Shown here piece by piece: positions 1 through 11,884 of a DNA stretch of 64,000 nucleotides. The first letter of the stretch is position 1. Each line of letters starts with the position of its first letter. A model generated the notes under the pieces. That model was not told the origin of the DNA. It ran no database searches and worked only from the letters and a program-made list of their open reading frames with translations. Made by a program: the position numbers and the translations under genes. The DNA is from Talpa occidentalis. Its lineage: Eukaryota > Chordata > Mammalia > Eulipotyphla > Talpidae. The stretch lies in the NCBI RefSeq assembly GCF_014898055.3, contig NW_023602073.1, forward strand, positions 25,343,784-25,407,783. The letters are read 5' to 3'.

Positions 1-100
1 GTTCTGCTCTCCGCTCTGGCTCTGGTGAATCCTCTCACCCTCCTGCACTTCTGGCTGTACCCAGTGCTTGTATAAATAAATAAATAAATCTTTAAAAAAA
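1..100 (+). mobile_element. tRNA-derived T+ SINE, subfamily B, 3' part (cut by window start)
   Basis: The 3' half of the window's SINE family: CTCTGGCTCTGGTGAATCC, then CCCAGTGCTTG, then TATAAATAAATAAATAAATC and TTTAAAAAAA. AATAAA repeats plus TCTTT are the polyadenylation signal and pol III terminator typical of T+ SINEs. It is followed directly by an L1 3' UTR in the same orientation. Confidence 0.9.
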
Positions 101-328
101 TACATAACACAACAAAGCAAAAACAGACAATTATAAATCAGAGACATCCTGCAGGGGAGGAGGAGGGAGACGGATCAGAGGGAGAGAGGGAGGAGCATAA
201 GGGACTGTGGTGATGGTGCATGGGTACATTGGTGAAGGACATTCTATGGGGACTACACCTGAGGGAGTGGGGGGAAGGAAATATTGTTTAAAAATGAACA
301 ATGTTTTAAAAAATTAAAAAGTTAAAAC
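101..328 (+). mobile_element. L1 3' UTR fragment
   Basis: It matches the 3' UTR of the L1 at 12900-13150: a purine-rich GAGGAGGAGGGAGA block, GGGACTGTGGTGATGGTGCA, and an A-rich end. The upstream part is missing because of the adjoining SINE and the window edge. Confidence 0.85.
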
Positions 329-734
329 AAGAAATAAAGAAGAAAACAATGGCATCCATTGAGGCATAATTAAACATGTCTAACTTGAGTCTAAGAGAAG
401 TTGTCACAGGCACAAAATACCAACAGGTTAGAGTCATGCTCTTTGCATGCATTGCCCATTCACTATTCTCCTTGGCGTGCAGCCTTTTGGTGAGGTGCTC
501 GTGAAATGTAACCACAACGCCGTATAGCTTGGACAGGAACACCAAGGTCTCTGATACATCCAGAATCCATGATATATCAGTTTCCATCAGTGAATCTGAG
601 TTAAGACATGTAGGTGCTACCTTCATGGGTGTTTCGTCTACTCCCAAAGAAACACAATTTATTTTTTCACTTTCTGCTGAAAGTGTAGGTGATTCCTGTG
701 GAATCACTCTGAATGCTGGTAAGAAGCAGAGCAC
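306..734 (-). pseudogene. Unidentified open frame, possibly a decayed coding fragment
   Basis: An uninterrupted minus-strand frame of 142 codons runs 734 to 306. The stretch from about residue 8 to 125 looks protein-like in composition, with segments such as SWILDVSETLVFLSKLYGVV and HEHLTKRLHAKENSEW. I do not recognise the parent. There is no poly(A) on the expected (low-coordinate) side, no clear TSD, and the last codons are low-complexity FFF/ISC. It could be a fragment of a retrocopy cut by the neighbouring L1, an old duplicated exon, or a chance frame. Confidence 0.3.
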
Positions 735-799
735 CTGGTATTATAAGATGTTTTTCTTGTTACAAAAAGAAGATAACATAGTTTTTTTTTTTTTTTCTC

Positions 800-1680
800 A
801 GAAAAGAAATTCAAAAAAATAAGTATTTTGAAAACACTGGTTTTAGTTTTGAAAGCTAGCAATGTCTTATTTACATATGCATTTTATTTGGGGTGGTATT
901 AACACACGTTAAAAAAGAAATAATGGTGAATTCTCTCCATATAAGCTAATTTTTGGTAAGACCCAGACTGATGTTTGGCCTCACCTTTTTACACACTCTG
1001 GCATTTGGGAAACAGCCTTTCCATACATCATGATGAAATATCATGCTGGTGAAGATCCTTTCATAAATCTTTAATGTAGAAAAGAGAAAAAAAAACTGAA
1101 ATGACCACATGTACCAAATGTGCTCCCAAGAAAGGTCAAATTAAAATACATATATTGCTTTTCCCAAAAGTGACTATGGTAGAACATGACATTTAGACAT
1201 TGTCACTCAGTTTTTTCACAGCTTGAAGAAATTCTTAGTCAAGTAAATTGACTCCAGCATGGAGTTCTTTATATAGGAAAGAAAAGAGAACAATTTTATA
1301 GTGGAAAGAATATGAATATTCTTTGGAGAAGAAGTGGTGGAATTTTTTTTGGAGGGGGACAGAGCAACCGACTTGCATAAAAGAACAGAGAAATCAGGCA
1401 CCCACCATGCAGATTCAAAAAAGGACCATAAACTTCTGACATTTTGAAACCATGTGAATCTGTTCTAAACACTGTGTAATGGTGCACATGCTAATTATGT
1501 ATCAAGAATGAAAAACTTCCAGCAAAGCATGCTTTCAAAGACAGCTCAGCATTTATAGCAGCTTATTTTGTGATGCACTCTAACTCTGAGGTGGCCATTC
1601 AAAAGATGCAAGACATGTCACCACTCCCCAAATTAGAAAGGAGGACATGCACTCTTTCTGCATGCACTGACCTCCACCTA
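800..1680. other. Unique AT-rich intron
   Basis: No gene or confident repeat is seen. Short frames on the minus strand (1216-1487) are T-rich and not gene-like. Confidence 0.6.
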
Positions 1681-1689
1681 AGCACTGAT

Positions 1690-2160
1690 TTAATTTAAAT
1701 TTTTATTGAGGCAATACTGCTGATAGCACTGTATGTGTTTTCAGAGTACAGGTCCATACTGTTTCAAAGGTGTGCCAGCCATGCCCACTAGCAAATTACA
1801 CCACCCTCTTCTCCACAGTTTGCTCCTGTTCCCCCACTCTCTACACCATTCTCCTCTGGTAGCCTCAGTTCTTTGTCAGAATTCAAAGATTTGTTTTTGT
1901 TTTGTTTTATCTATTCTTTTCTTTCTTTTTTTTTAATATTCTACACACAAGTGAGATCTTTTGGTACTTTTTTTTCTCCGTCTGGCTTCTTTCATGTAGC
2001 ATAATCCCTTTCATTTCCATCCATGTTGGTGCAAATGGCAAGATTTCACCTTTTTTAATTTTCTTGTAGTTGGTTAGTAATCCTTTGTGTATTTAAACCA
2101 CATTGTCTTTATTTACTCACTTGTCCATGGGCACTTAGGTTGTTTCCAGAGCTTGTCAAT
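1690..2160 (-). mobile_element. Old L1 3' end (ORF2 C-terminus and 3' UTR)
   Basis: The + strand carries the reverse complement of the conserved L1 end: GTGAGATC, then CATTTCCATCCATGTTGGTG, then CTTAGGTTGTTTCCA. It is diverged and frameshifted. Confidence 0.8.
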
Positions 2161-2226
2161 TGTATATTGAGTGACTCAAAATCAGTTGGGCTATACCACA
2201 TTATTTACATAAGAATTAAGGAGTGA

Positions 2227-2674
2227 ATATATACCACGTCTTCTTGTCTTCTTGATCTACTCATTTGTTTCTAGGCATACTACGAGGGATCAAAAAAGAT
2301 AAACTCATGCCATTTGCAGAAACATGGGTGGAGCTGGAAGGGATTATGCTCAGTGAAATAAGCTAGAAGGAGAGAAACAAACAGTAGATGGTGTCACTTA
2401 TATGTAGAATGTAGAGAAACAAGACAAAGGATTAGATAAAGCCAAACTAAAAAACTGTCTCTTGAAATCAGACTGTAGAACTGTGACATTCAGAGGGGGG
2501 AGGGGAAGGTGCAGGAGGAAAACAAAGTGGGGATGGAGCACGGTGGACTATGGTGGTGTGGACTATGGGTATTTTGGTGGTGGGAGTGTTTTGGTAACAG
2601 CACTAGACATGGGGGGCATCCTAACTTCCAAATACAAACATCAATTTTATATATAAAATTAAAAAATAATTAAA
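2227..2674 (+). mobile_element. L1 3' end with 5' inversion (twin priming), flanked by a 13-bp TSD
   Basis: Bases 2227-2276 read as minus-strand L1 (CCACGTCTTCTTG...). From about 2288 the + strand reads the adjoining downstream L1 sequence (GATCAAAAAAGATAAACTCATG through GGGATTATGCTCAGTG to the 3' UTR). The two halves are neighbours in L1 but point in opposite directions. The flanking duplication AATTAAGGAGTGA lies at 2214-2226 and 2940-2952. The right copy sits after a SINE that later inserted into the L1 A-tail. Confidence 0.85.
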
Positions 2675-2938
2675 GGCCTTCCTCGTGGTGCAAGGGGTTA
2701 AGATGGAACCTGTGAAGCTGTCTGCAGCCACTGCAATACCAGTTTGATCCCTGCCCAGCGAGCTACCCACATGGTGCAGCAGACTGCTCCTGACTCACCC
2801 ACTGCTCCCCTCAGCAGTGTATTTCAGTCAGTCTGCCTGTTCTGTTCCCCACTTTGCCTCTGGTGAATCCTCTCACCCATCGCATCTCTGGTTTGTACCC
2901 CAGGTCTTGTATACATAAATAAATAAATATTAAAAAAA
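2675..2938 (+). mobile_element. T+ SINE, subfamily A, nested in the L1 tail
   Basis: Head GGCCTTCCTCGTGGTGCAAG (A box), box B-like AGTTTGATCCC, body CCACTTTGCCTCTGGTGAATC, tail TATACATAAATAAATAAATA. It sits in the A-rich tail of the 5'-inverted L1, between L1 sequence and the L1's right TSD, so it is younger than that L1. Confidence 0.9.
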
Positions 2939-3343
2939 TAATTAAGGAGTGATATCTGGACTGGGCCTCAAGCCTGGAATGTCCTGAGAATAATCACTGT
3001 CTTTTGGAATCTTGAAATCTTAAATCACCTTTACCTTTTTTCCTGAGTTTCTCCCACCATCAGAGCAGTGACACTTTCTACTTTTCAACTTAATTTCATT
3101 TACATCATTATATAACAGGCAGCTCTCCCTCTTGCTTGTCATATTTTAAAAAAAGGAAACATCCATTCAAACCACTCAGTTCTCCTCATTGAATCCTTTC
3201 CTTCTCCTCCCTCTTGACCCTCTCTCCTCTCTCTCATTCAATGAGTATTTGTTGACTGCCAACTCTTTGACAATCATAGGGCCAGGCATTTAGGGCAGAC
3301 AAAACAATTAACCTAATTAACCCTTTCTTTTATGGCATTAATC

Positions 3344-3372
3344 GTGTGTGCGCGTGTGTGTGTGTGTGTGTA
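3344..3372. repeat. (GT)n microsatellite
   Basis: TGTGTGCGCG followed by about nine GT units. It is short and interrupted. Confidence 0.85.
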
Positions 3373-3487
3373 TGGGTGAGGGATGGACAGTTCAAGAAGT
3401 AATCATGAAAACCAATAGAAATGATATTTTAAATGGTGGTAAATGTCATGAAGAAATAATAAAGACTGAATGTTTAATTTTTCTTTT

Positions 3488-3745
3488 TAAGATTTATTTA
3501 TTTATTTATACAAGCACTGGGTATAGTCAGAAGCATGGGAGGGTGAGAGGATTCACCAGAGCCAGAGCAGGGAGCAGAGCAGGCAGAAGGACCGAAGTAC
3601 ACTGCTGAGGGGAGCAGCGGGCGGCAGGAGAGGTCTGCGTGTCATGTGGGACCCTTGCCTGGAGGCCAGGGATCGAACCAGCGCTGCAGAGGCTGCGGGC
3701 AGCTTCGCAACCCAGTGCTCAACCGCTGCGCCACCAGGGAGGCCC
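3488..3745 (-). mobile_element. T+ SINE, subfamily B, full length
   Basis: Reverse complement of the family: AAAGATTTATTTATTTATTT tail, ACAAGCACTGGGTA, GGATTCACCAGAGCCAGAGC, box B GGGATCGAACC, and head CTGCGCCACCAGGGAGGCCC. The subfamily B markers (GCACTGGGTAYAGTCAG and CATGTGGGACCCTTG) are present. Confidence 0.92.
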
Positions 3746-3749
3746 TAAA

Positions 3750-4560
3750 TTTTATAAAATGAATTGACATTTTTGATGAAGTTACACTTGAGCTGGGGCC
3801 TCAGTGACAGAAAGCAGCAGACCCTCTGGCCATCAAAGGAGGGAGGGTTCTAGGTAGAGGGAGCAGGTGGTACAAAGGGAAGAATGAGCTTATCCTGGCA
3901 GACAAAAAGGCCAATGTGATTGGAGTGGTGAGAGAGGGAGAGACAGTTCTAAGAGGTGGGGGTAACAGGTGGGCAGAGAGGGCCCAGGATCCCCAGTGAC
4001 CATGAGACAAGTGTGAATTTACCCTCTTCCCTCTTTAGACTCAATATCTCTTCCATCAAAGCAGTTAAATTGTGTGCATTATTACTTCTTTCCTCTTAGC
4101 CTATAAACTCCAAAATATTATGGAGGAGGTACTCAAATAATTACGTACTGAGAGACATTATGAATGATTTATCTTCTCACAAGCATGTCCTGTGGGTTGA
4201 GGTAGTATAGTAATCAAACTGTGAGGGTCCAGTAGGTAAGAAATGTACTGATCGCCGCACTGAAAGCAGTGAAGGTACTTGTTCTTGAATCATTATACAA
4301 CAACAGTTCACGGACGCATGTTTTTTGCTTGCTGATTTCTGTGATACATGCTTTTCCCAGAGGTTATGGGAAAGGCCCAGTTGTCTCCTAGCTGCTTGTA
4401 AGCTGGCAGCTACAGAACTTTCAGTGACTTTTCAACCCATCAATCTGTGTTACTACATCTGTCTTGCTGCATACCCTGGATGCGGCCATCACTCCTGGAA
4501 GCCGCATGTATTTCGAGATCGGTTCTTTCTCTTTAACTGGAGTTTTTCTATTATTAGTCA
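3750..4560. repeat. Ancient repeat remnant and unique intron
   Basis: 3230-3340 and 3780-4010 resemble one old mammalian dispersed repeat split by the SINE (GCCAGGCATTTAGGGCAGAC; later AGGTAGAGGGAGCAGG). The same family seems to recur at 11373-11880. The rest is unique. Confidence 0.4.
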
Positions 4561-4634
4561 CTGTCTCTCTCTCTCTCTTTCTCTCTCTTTCACAGACACA
4601 CACCTGTGCACACACACACATGCACACACACACA
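4561..4634. repeat. (CT)n / (CA)n compound microsatellite
   Basis: CTCTCTCTCTCTCTTTCTC is followed by CACAGACACACACC and ACACACACATGCACACACAC. This explains the spurious cysteine- and arginine-rich frames here. Confidence 0.85.
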
Positions 4635-4639
4635 GTCTG

Positions 4640-6450
4640 CTAGGCTCTGGAGTTTGACAAAAGAGTTGTGAGGTCTGATTCTTCTGCTGACAAATTCTGT
4701 GCCCTGAAGTGAGAGAGTTATATTTCTGAGGTTTAATTTTCTCTTCCGTAAAATGGAAAAGTGGTAGTGATAATAACTGCTCATTGGTGTTGATGTGCTG
4801 AGTATATGAGAATTTTTCAAAAGTGTTTAGCTCAGGACTGGAATTCAATGGGCAAAGAGAGCTGTTAGCTACCTTCTTTTGCTTCTGTTTAAGCCTCACC
4901 TGTGGACTCTAGCCCTCAAGTGTCCCAGGGTTCAGCTGCCATGAGGCCCACAAGAATTCTTCTCTCTTGGATGCTATCTTCATTTACCCAAAGCCACACT
5001 TCTCACATCACTCTTTCCTAGGTGTCTGTGGAAACTGGATGCCAATGTCTAGCAACTATATTGGGAATCTAACCTTAGAAATCAAAGATCAGAGAAAATT
5101 AGTTTTTGATTGAATGCCACACATTTGAAAATTAAGGAATCCCAACTCTGGGTTCATTTTGCAGAGGCATCTGGAAGCTCCATCTTGCACATTGTAGCAC
5201 CATTTCCAGAGACAGAGCCAGTACTCAGTGAGCAGGCAAGGCTGGTACTGCTGCTGGTTTAAAGTCTGTGGGGGCAGTAGGTCTTACAACATAGCACCTT
5301 AGGTACCAACTAATCTTCCTAATGGCATCGCTGAGAAAAAAGACAATATTGCTTGCCCAGATTGTTTTGATCTAAATTGGATTTTAACATAATTGTTATG
5401 AACCAAAAAGCATGCACATGCTTACTCATGTCAGAGGGCATGCAAAATCTTGTGTATATATTTAATACATATATTTAGAAGTGGTAACAATTACATCGCC
5501 CCACTCCATGCAGCCCAAAAATGCTGTTCTTTTTTCCTTTTCCCCCACACATTTCACTTAATCAAGAAAAAGTGTCAGCTTTGTTGGCTTGGCAAGTTAA
5601 GTAAGCCATGCAGCTTAACTGTTTGGATTGTAAAGGAACTCACATGTATATCCTCTAAGTTAAGGTGCTAATTCTTATTTAAACAAATTCACTGGATGAC
5701 TAATAATAATTGGGACTCTTTAATGAATTTTAGGAACAATAATGTTTGCATCTACATAAACTTAAAGATTAATTTCTGAAAGTATGAATTTTGGTTAAGG
5801 GAAGACAAATTTTCCATCAAGAGTTTTCCTTGAAGAAAATTCTTACTCTTTTACCAAAAAAGAAAGAAAAAAATCAACAGAATGCCTTTTAAAAAGGCAA
5901 AGGAATAAAATGTATATAAAATAAAATGAACTTCAAAAGCTATGATTTTTCCTTCCATTTAGATCAAATTACCCTTTTCCAAATTATATAACATGTATGG
6001 ATACAGAAATAAATTCACCTGTTTTGCTGCATCTCCCTCCCACTTTATTCTCCCCCATCACTTGGTTATACTTTACCTAAATCAAACACTAGGACCCATT
6101 AATCATACACCTAACCTTTACATGGGCAATTTTGCTACAGTGCTGTGGTTTCCAACTCATTTGTGAATCAGAACGTTCTTCCCGAAGAGCATTCAATCAC
6201 AGGCAGTTTATGTTCAAAATGTCTTTATCCTTTTAACATGAATTAATGAGTTTCCCAGAAATAATGGTTGTCATTCACATCCTTAATTGATACAGCTAGT
6301 TACAGGGGGAGGATGACTTAAAAAGGCTCAGTGCTAAGTCGTTAGTTCTGGACTGTAAAGTACTAGTGTCATCGGTTGACAATTTGATTATTAACTAGGC
6401 TTTCTCCTTTCTCATGGTAAAACCATCTTTTCTGTTATTTTAAAGTTTAT
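4640..6450. other. Unique AT-rich intron
   Basis: No exon, RNA gene or confident repeat was recognised. Confidence 0.55.
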
Positions 6451-6459
6451 ATTCTAGAT

Positions 6460-6620
6460 CCTTGCTACTCAAAGTGTGGCTACATCATCTTCACCAGGGT
6501 GTTTGCTAGAAATATAGAATCTCAGATCCCAGCCCAGAGCTAGAAAATCAGAATTTGCATTCTACCAAGATCTTCAGATTACCCATGTACACATTAAGGT
6601 ATGAGAAGTGCTAGTCTGTC
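6460..6620 (+). mobile_element. MER5-like non-autonomous hAT (Charlie) relic
   Basis: CTACTCAAAGTGTGG, then TTGCTAGAAATATAGAATC, then CAGAATTTGCATTCTA, then ACATTAAGGTATGAGAAG. This is the familiar MER5 pattern of a short palindromic DNA transposon end. It is old and diverged. Confidence 0.75.
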
Positions 6621-7384
6621 TAGATCATTCATGAAAAATCTCAGAAGTGATGCAAGGTCTTTCAACTCCCCTTCTTACATAGTGATTTTTATAAAACACA
6701 GACCAAGTTTATTATTCATCTATGTAAAAATATAAAGTTCATTTCCATAACCTGGCCTACATCTATCATTTGGTCTCCTTTTTCTCTCTAATCACCTCTG
6801 TCTCTGTAATTCCGAGGCTCATGTGCACTCACACACCCACCACTCTATGCTTGTCCACTAAGGTAGCCATCAGCCACTTCAGAGTACTTTAAATGTGGTT
6901 GATGTGAATTGGGATGTGCTATGAGTAGGATGTACATGTCAATTTCAAAAGCTTTGTATGGGGGAAAGAATATAAAATATCTCATTAATGTTTTACTTTG
7001 ATGGCATTTTGACAGGATACTATTTTAATACACATCTAAATAAAATATAGTATCAGTACTTTTAAAAATGTGGCTACCAGAAAATTTAAAGTTTCATTTA
7101 TTTCTACTGAATACCAGTATCCTATATTTGGTATTAGAATTTTCCTTTTGGAATTTTCCTGGGTTTGGAATTTTCCTTTTTACACTGTCTGCCTGGAAAT
7201 GGCTTCTCCATTCAAATATCTCCCCTGTTTTCCCTGATGCTTCCTACCAGTATAAACAAGGAGGCCCTCAGTACTTCAGCAGTAACTCACTGAAGTTTAT
7301 CAAATTGCACCATCTATTCACAGTACAATTTCTCTTACTAGGTTGTTTAATCTATGAGGGATGGACATACCATATTTGAGGGTT

Positions 7385-7576
7385 TACACTGTGTGAAGTG
7401 GACTAGGCATTTTATAAAAGTGTAATGTTCCCTTTTGTCCTCACAAGTAGACCCTGTGGGGTGAGGCTCAGGCTCAGAGAGGTTAACATATTTTTCTAAG
7501 ACTACACAGCTGCTAAGTGACTGGACCAGGATTTAAATCCAAAGTTCTTCTGACTCAAATTTGGTGCCCTTTCCAA
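7385..7576 (-). mobile_element. MIR relic
   Basis: GGCTCAGAGAGGTTAACATA, then ACTACACAGCTGCTAAGTGA, then AGGATTTAAATCC is the reverse complement of the conserved MIR core. The L1 insertion at 7589 ends it. Confidence 0.85.
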
Positions 7577-7588
7577 CTTATTACTCTT

Positions 7589-8424
7589 TTTTTTTTTGCC
7601 AACTCTTTTCTTTTTTTTAATTATTATTTTTTAAATTTTAATATTCATAATTTTTTACATTTTTTAGACAATATTTGCTTCCCCCCACCCCCTCAGATTG
7701 AGTGCCCATAGAATTTCCTTCCCCAAGGCACCAGTGCACCATCACCACAGTCCCCTGTGCTCCTCCTTCCCTCCCTCTCACCCCTCTTCCTCCTCCTCCC
7801 CTGCAGTGTGTCTCTGCTTTATAACTGTCTGTTTTTGCTTTGTTTTGTTTTGTACTGTTATTATTTTTTTTAACGTTGATGTCTCATTTGGTTCCCCTTT
7901 ATTCCTGTTATAAGTGAAACCATCTGATATTTTTCTTTTTCCTTCTGGCTTATTTCACTGAGCATAATTCTATAATCAGGGAAATGCAAATCAAAACCAC
8001 ACTGAGATACCACCTTACACCAGTAAGAATGGCACACATCAAAAAAAAAAACAAGCAACAACAAATGTTGGCGAGGATGTGGTGAAAAAGGAACTCTCTT
8101 ATATTGCTGGTGGAAATGCAAACTGGTTCAACCACAGTGGAAAGCTGTTTGGAGGTTCCTCAGTCTACTAAAATGGAGCTACCATACGATCTGGCAATTC
8201 CACTACTAAGGATCTACCCAAAGGACACAAAAACAGTGATTCAAAAGACCACCTGTACACCTATGTTTATTGTAGCACTATTTACAATAGGTAAAACCCA
8301 GAAACAACTCAAATGCTCCAAAATAGATGACTGGATCAAGAAGATGTGTTATATATACACAATGGAGTATTATTCAGCAATTAAAAAAGATAAAATGCCA
8401 TTCGCAGCAACGTGGATGGACCAT
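7589..8424 (-). mobile_element. L1 with 5' inversion (twin priming), flanked by a 12-bp TSD
   Basis: The poly(T) at 7587-7597 and 7600-7968 are minus-strand L1 3' UTR and ORF2 end. From 7970 the strand flips, and 7970-8424 is + strand ORF2 (AGGGAAATGCAAATCAAAAC to GCAGCAACGTGGATGGA). The flipped part ends almost exactly where the unflipped part begins in L1 (GGATGGA ... ATTATGCTCAGTG), missing only about a dozen bases. The TSD CTTATTACTCTT is exact at 7577-7588 and 8425-8436. A frame for the ORF2 C-terminus runs 8104-8454 but is broken. Confidence 0.92.
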
Positions 8425-8436
8425 CTTATTACTCTT

Positions 8437-10030
8437 AATATTCCCAGGACTTAGCACAGTGCTCAACATTTTGGTATTTTGTTGGTACACAGAAAATGCT
8501 TTTTGGATTAAATTTATTTCTAGTTCACATGAATTTCATTCAATCAAACTGTAAGTTTTATTCAAATTGCTAATTGCCATACAGTAGTTTTAGGAGAAAC
8601 TTTCAGAAAGTGATCTTGATTACATGTGAAATTTGATGACTCATTGAAGAAATCAGAAATGTTGATTTATACATTTTCCACTTGTCTTTGAAAAATAGTG
8701 TTATGGTTTAAACACCACTAAGATGTAATCACACATCCTGGATTTTGATGAGGCTTCTACCACTAAATTAACTTTAATAAGTCACCCAACATTTCTGGGT
8801 TTGATATCTTAATACAATCACAGTTTGAGGTGTCTTCTAACCCAAAAGCTCATAAAAATTTATATTTTCTGTGATTTTATATTTCTTTTCAAATCTTGAA
8901 GAATAAAGAATGAAATTATATTAAAATTTCCTTATATTCACTTGATACACAGAATGGAGAAAAATACACAGTAACCTAAGTCCTGCAATATTCCATTCAT
9001 TTAAGCCTTGTCCTTGGTGAAATTACTTTCTTTTAAAAATGCCAATCATGGATGAAATAAAAATCTGCATAAAGGAAAAAAAATTCTATACAAAGATTTG
9101 CAATGAAAGGATTTTATAAACCACTACATTTCTGGAATCAGTACTGGTGGGAATGGTTGCCAACTCTCACATAATGGAATACTTGACATATGTTTGAGTT
9201 TGATTCTGAAACACTCAGGAAATACTGACTTAATAACCTCACATCAGAGCACTAGCAAGGAATGAAACACATCATGTGAATGATTCCTAATAATTACTCT
9301 TTTCCATCTTTCTTTTATTGTTTAACATGGGGTGAGAGTTGATAATGACCTTAGGGAGGAAATTACAACATTGAAGTTAAAATTAAAATGACAATCTCAT
9401 ACACTTGACTGGGAGCAAGAAAAATCTAAAATCTAAACAATGTCTTTGACTCGGAGGGAGATTGCTGAAAATAGCAAACATGTAGGTGTAGTCAAGAGAG
9501 AAAAGCTTCAGAATTCCTTTGATGATTGCTTCTTGAAAACAGCTTTTATTTAAAGCACAAGCATAGTGGGACTAACAAACTTCAAGAATATAGAGCTCTA
9601 TTTCGTATCCCTAAATCTTGACTTCCATTCAAATGGAGTAGAAGAAATCTTCAGAATCCAAAAGAATTTCAGCTCAAGTTAAATTTTCAGGATTTGAACA
9701 GAAATTGGAAGAACATGATCACAAGAGACTAATTTCTAAAGCATAAAACACTGACACTTTCGCAAGCATAAATATCTTGAAATACATGGGCATGAATATG
9801 ATATCCGTAATATTGTATTTGAGTTTTCTCAGTATAAAAAATATTCTGTAGATTTAAGCTTTTTTTCAGGAAGATCTCAGAACTCTTTATGCTCTTATTT
9901 TCAGCCATACCCTATGACACAAATACTTGAATGAATAGATATATGCATAAGTAAATATACATATGTCTATATATGTGTAGGTCTGCCGTCATATACTTGT
10001 GTGCACATACACATGCATATTAACACGATT
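8437..10030. other. Unique AT-rich intron
   Basis: 8437-8530 may be an L2/MIR-like tail (ACTTAGCACAGTGCTCAACA). Nothing else is recognised. Confidence 0.5.
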
Positions 10031-10280
10031 TTTGGCTCTCTGTTCAAATGTCACATTATCAGATAAATCTCCTTGACCATCCTTTATTAAATATTACTTA
10101 TCCTTACCCCATTACTTTCTATTCGTCTTGCTTTGCTTTGTTTTTCTTCATGACACTTAACCACTACCTACATATTATTTCTGTACTCCCTCCTAGGGTG
10201 TACCTTTGCTGCACCTAGAACAAAGCTGAACACAGAGGGGCTCAGCAAGCAATCATTGAAAGAATAAACATTTAGCAATT
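10030..10280 (+). mobile_element. L2 relic
   Basis: GTTCAAATGTCACATTATCAG, then CCTTGACCATCC, then CATGACACTTAACCACTACC, then ACCTAGAACAAAGCTGAACAC follow the order of the conserved L2 3' region. Confidence 0.75.
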
Positions 10281-10284
10281 GCTT

Positions 10285-10460
10285 ATTTTGTGTGGGGCAC
10301 CATACTATTGGTTCTACAACACAGCAACTAATGGTCTCATTTAATCTTTTGAGAAAAGGATAGGACTTTCATGAATTGTCACCCTACTTTTAGAGCTGAG
10401 TCTTAGACAGGTGAAGAAACTCCCAACAGGAGTTAAGGCTGGGGCCTTAAACTACTGGGC
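10285..10460 (-). mobile_element. MIR relic
   Basis: ATTTTGTGTGGGGCACCATAC, then CTCATTTAATCTTTTGAG, then GCTGAGTCTTAGACAGGTGAAGAAAC: reverse-complement MIR with an eroded core. Confidence 0.6.
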
Positions 10461-10464
10461 CCTC

Positions 10465-11370
10465 CTCTCTTCTAAGGTTGCTGGGCAGCAACTTATATTG
10501 CCAAAGTTCTGACCTCTTCACTTCTCTCTGAGGATACCATGTCCACACTTCACTGTAAAGTACTGCTAGTTCACTTCATTGTGGAGAAAGTGAGGTCAGT
10601 GACTAATTCCTGGGGTTGTACTCATCTCTTGACATTTTGTGTCATTTGATTCCTCAAATGCATTCCTCTATTCCAGGCACAGAACAAGATCAAGTACCTA
10701 AAACTTCAATGAGAGAGGCTCCAATGATCACTTTAGCAAGTGCAGGTGAGAGATCCCAAGGATGAGATTGCTGAGATTCTCTCTAATGAAACATTTACAC
10801 ATCCATTAACAACTTTCCTCTAATCCTCTTGTTTTTGCAGAAAGAAGCAGTCACTAATTTTCTCTGTCTCCATAGAAGGTTAGCATATGCATTATACATA
10901 ATTGCTTAAATGACTATTTATCCTCCCTCCATCTTCCTCTGTGTAGTCAATGAATGATATATAGTTAGTGCTCAATTAGTGTTGTTTGAATGATGACTGA
11001 ATAGGCTGTCTTTTGTGTTTGCCTGATCTTTAGTCATTCTTCCTTGAAAAAAATCACACTGATTTTAAAGGGATAATTGGTCTTTCTCCATCTGATCTAG
11101 ACTTGACAGAACTGTCTATCAAGGTGACCTTCTTTTTCTTGGGCAAGGTCTGGAAGGTGACCAATCTAGGCCAATTAGAAGCTTTCATTCTGGTATTTCT
11201 ACCTTGATCCAAGTACAGCTCAGGATTTAGCCTGATGGCAGGGCCTTGAAGAGATAGTGCCAATCTTTTTCAATGCCTAGTTCACCATGTTGCTTTAGAT
11301 ATTCTGACCTATCCCATATACTTCTAATAATATTCTCTTTTCCGTAAGTTAGCCATATCAGGTTATTCAT
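10465..11370. other. Unique intron
   Basis: No supported feature. Short minus-strand frames (11054-11658) are not recognisable proteins. Confidence 0.5.
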
Positions 11371-11372
11371 TA

Positions 11373-11884
11373 ATTCAGAGAATATTTGCTGAGCATATGC
11401 TACCTGGCCTTTATCACTGAGCAGAATAAACAAGGATCACGGGTTATGGAGCTTGCACTTACCAAGGAGATAGCTGATGACAATATAAAAGTGAGTGGCA
11501 GGGATGGGAATGTTGTTTGGAATTTTGAATAGCGCACCCTCACTGAAATGAGTGACACCTATACAAGAACTTAAAGGAGGTGAGCTAGTGAACCATGGAC
11601 TATCTGAGGAAGAGCTTGGCAGGTAGAGGAAACAGCCAGAAAAAAGGTTATAATGCATGAGTTTACATGATATGTTTAAAGAACAAGGGAGATCATTGTG
11701 GCTGGATCAGAAAGAGTGATCCAGATAATTTCAGGGAATTTGAGAGGAGGTAACAGGATCCAGGTCATAAAAGGCCTTGCAGGTTCCTATAGGGGCTTTG
11801 ATTTTTCCTCCAAGTGAATGAAACTGGGAGCTAGTACAGGATGTAGAACAGAGGAGTGACAAGACTTTTCATTTAAAATACCAT
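11373..11884 (+). repeat. Ancient dispersed repeat interrupted by L1
   Basis: GAGAATATTTGCTGAGCATA, then TAGAGGAAACAGCCAGA, then GTCATAAAAGGCCTTGCAGG, then AGAGGAGTGACAAGACTTTT follow the order of a common old mammalian repeat whose family name I cannot fix. It resumes at about 13160 after the L1. Confidence 0.5.
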
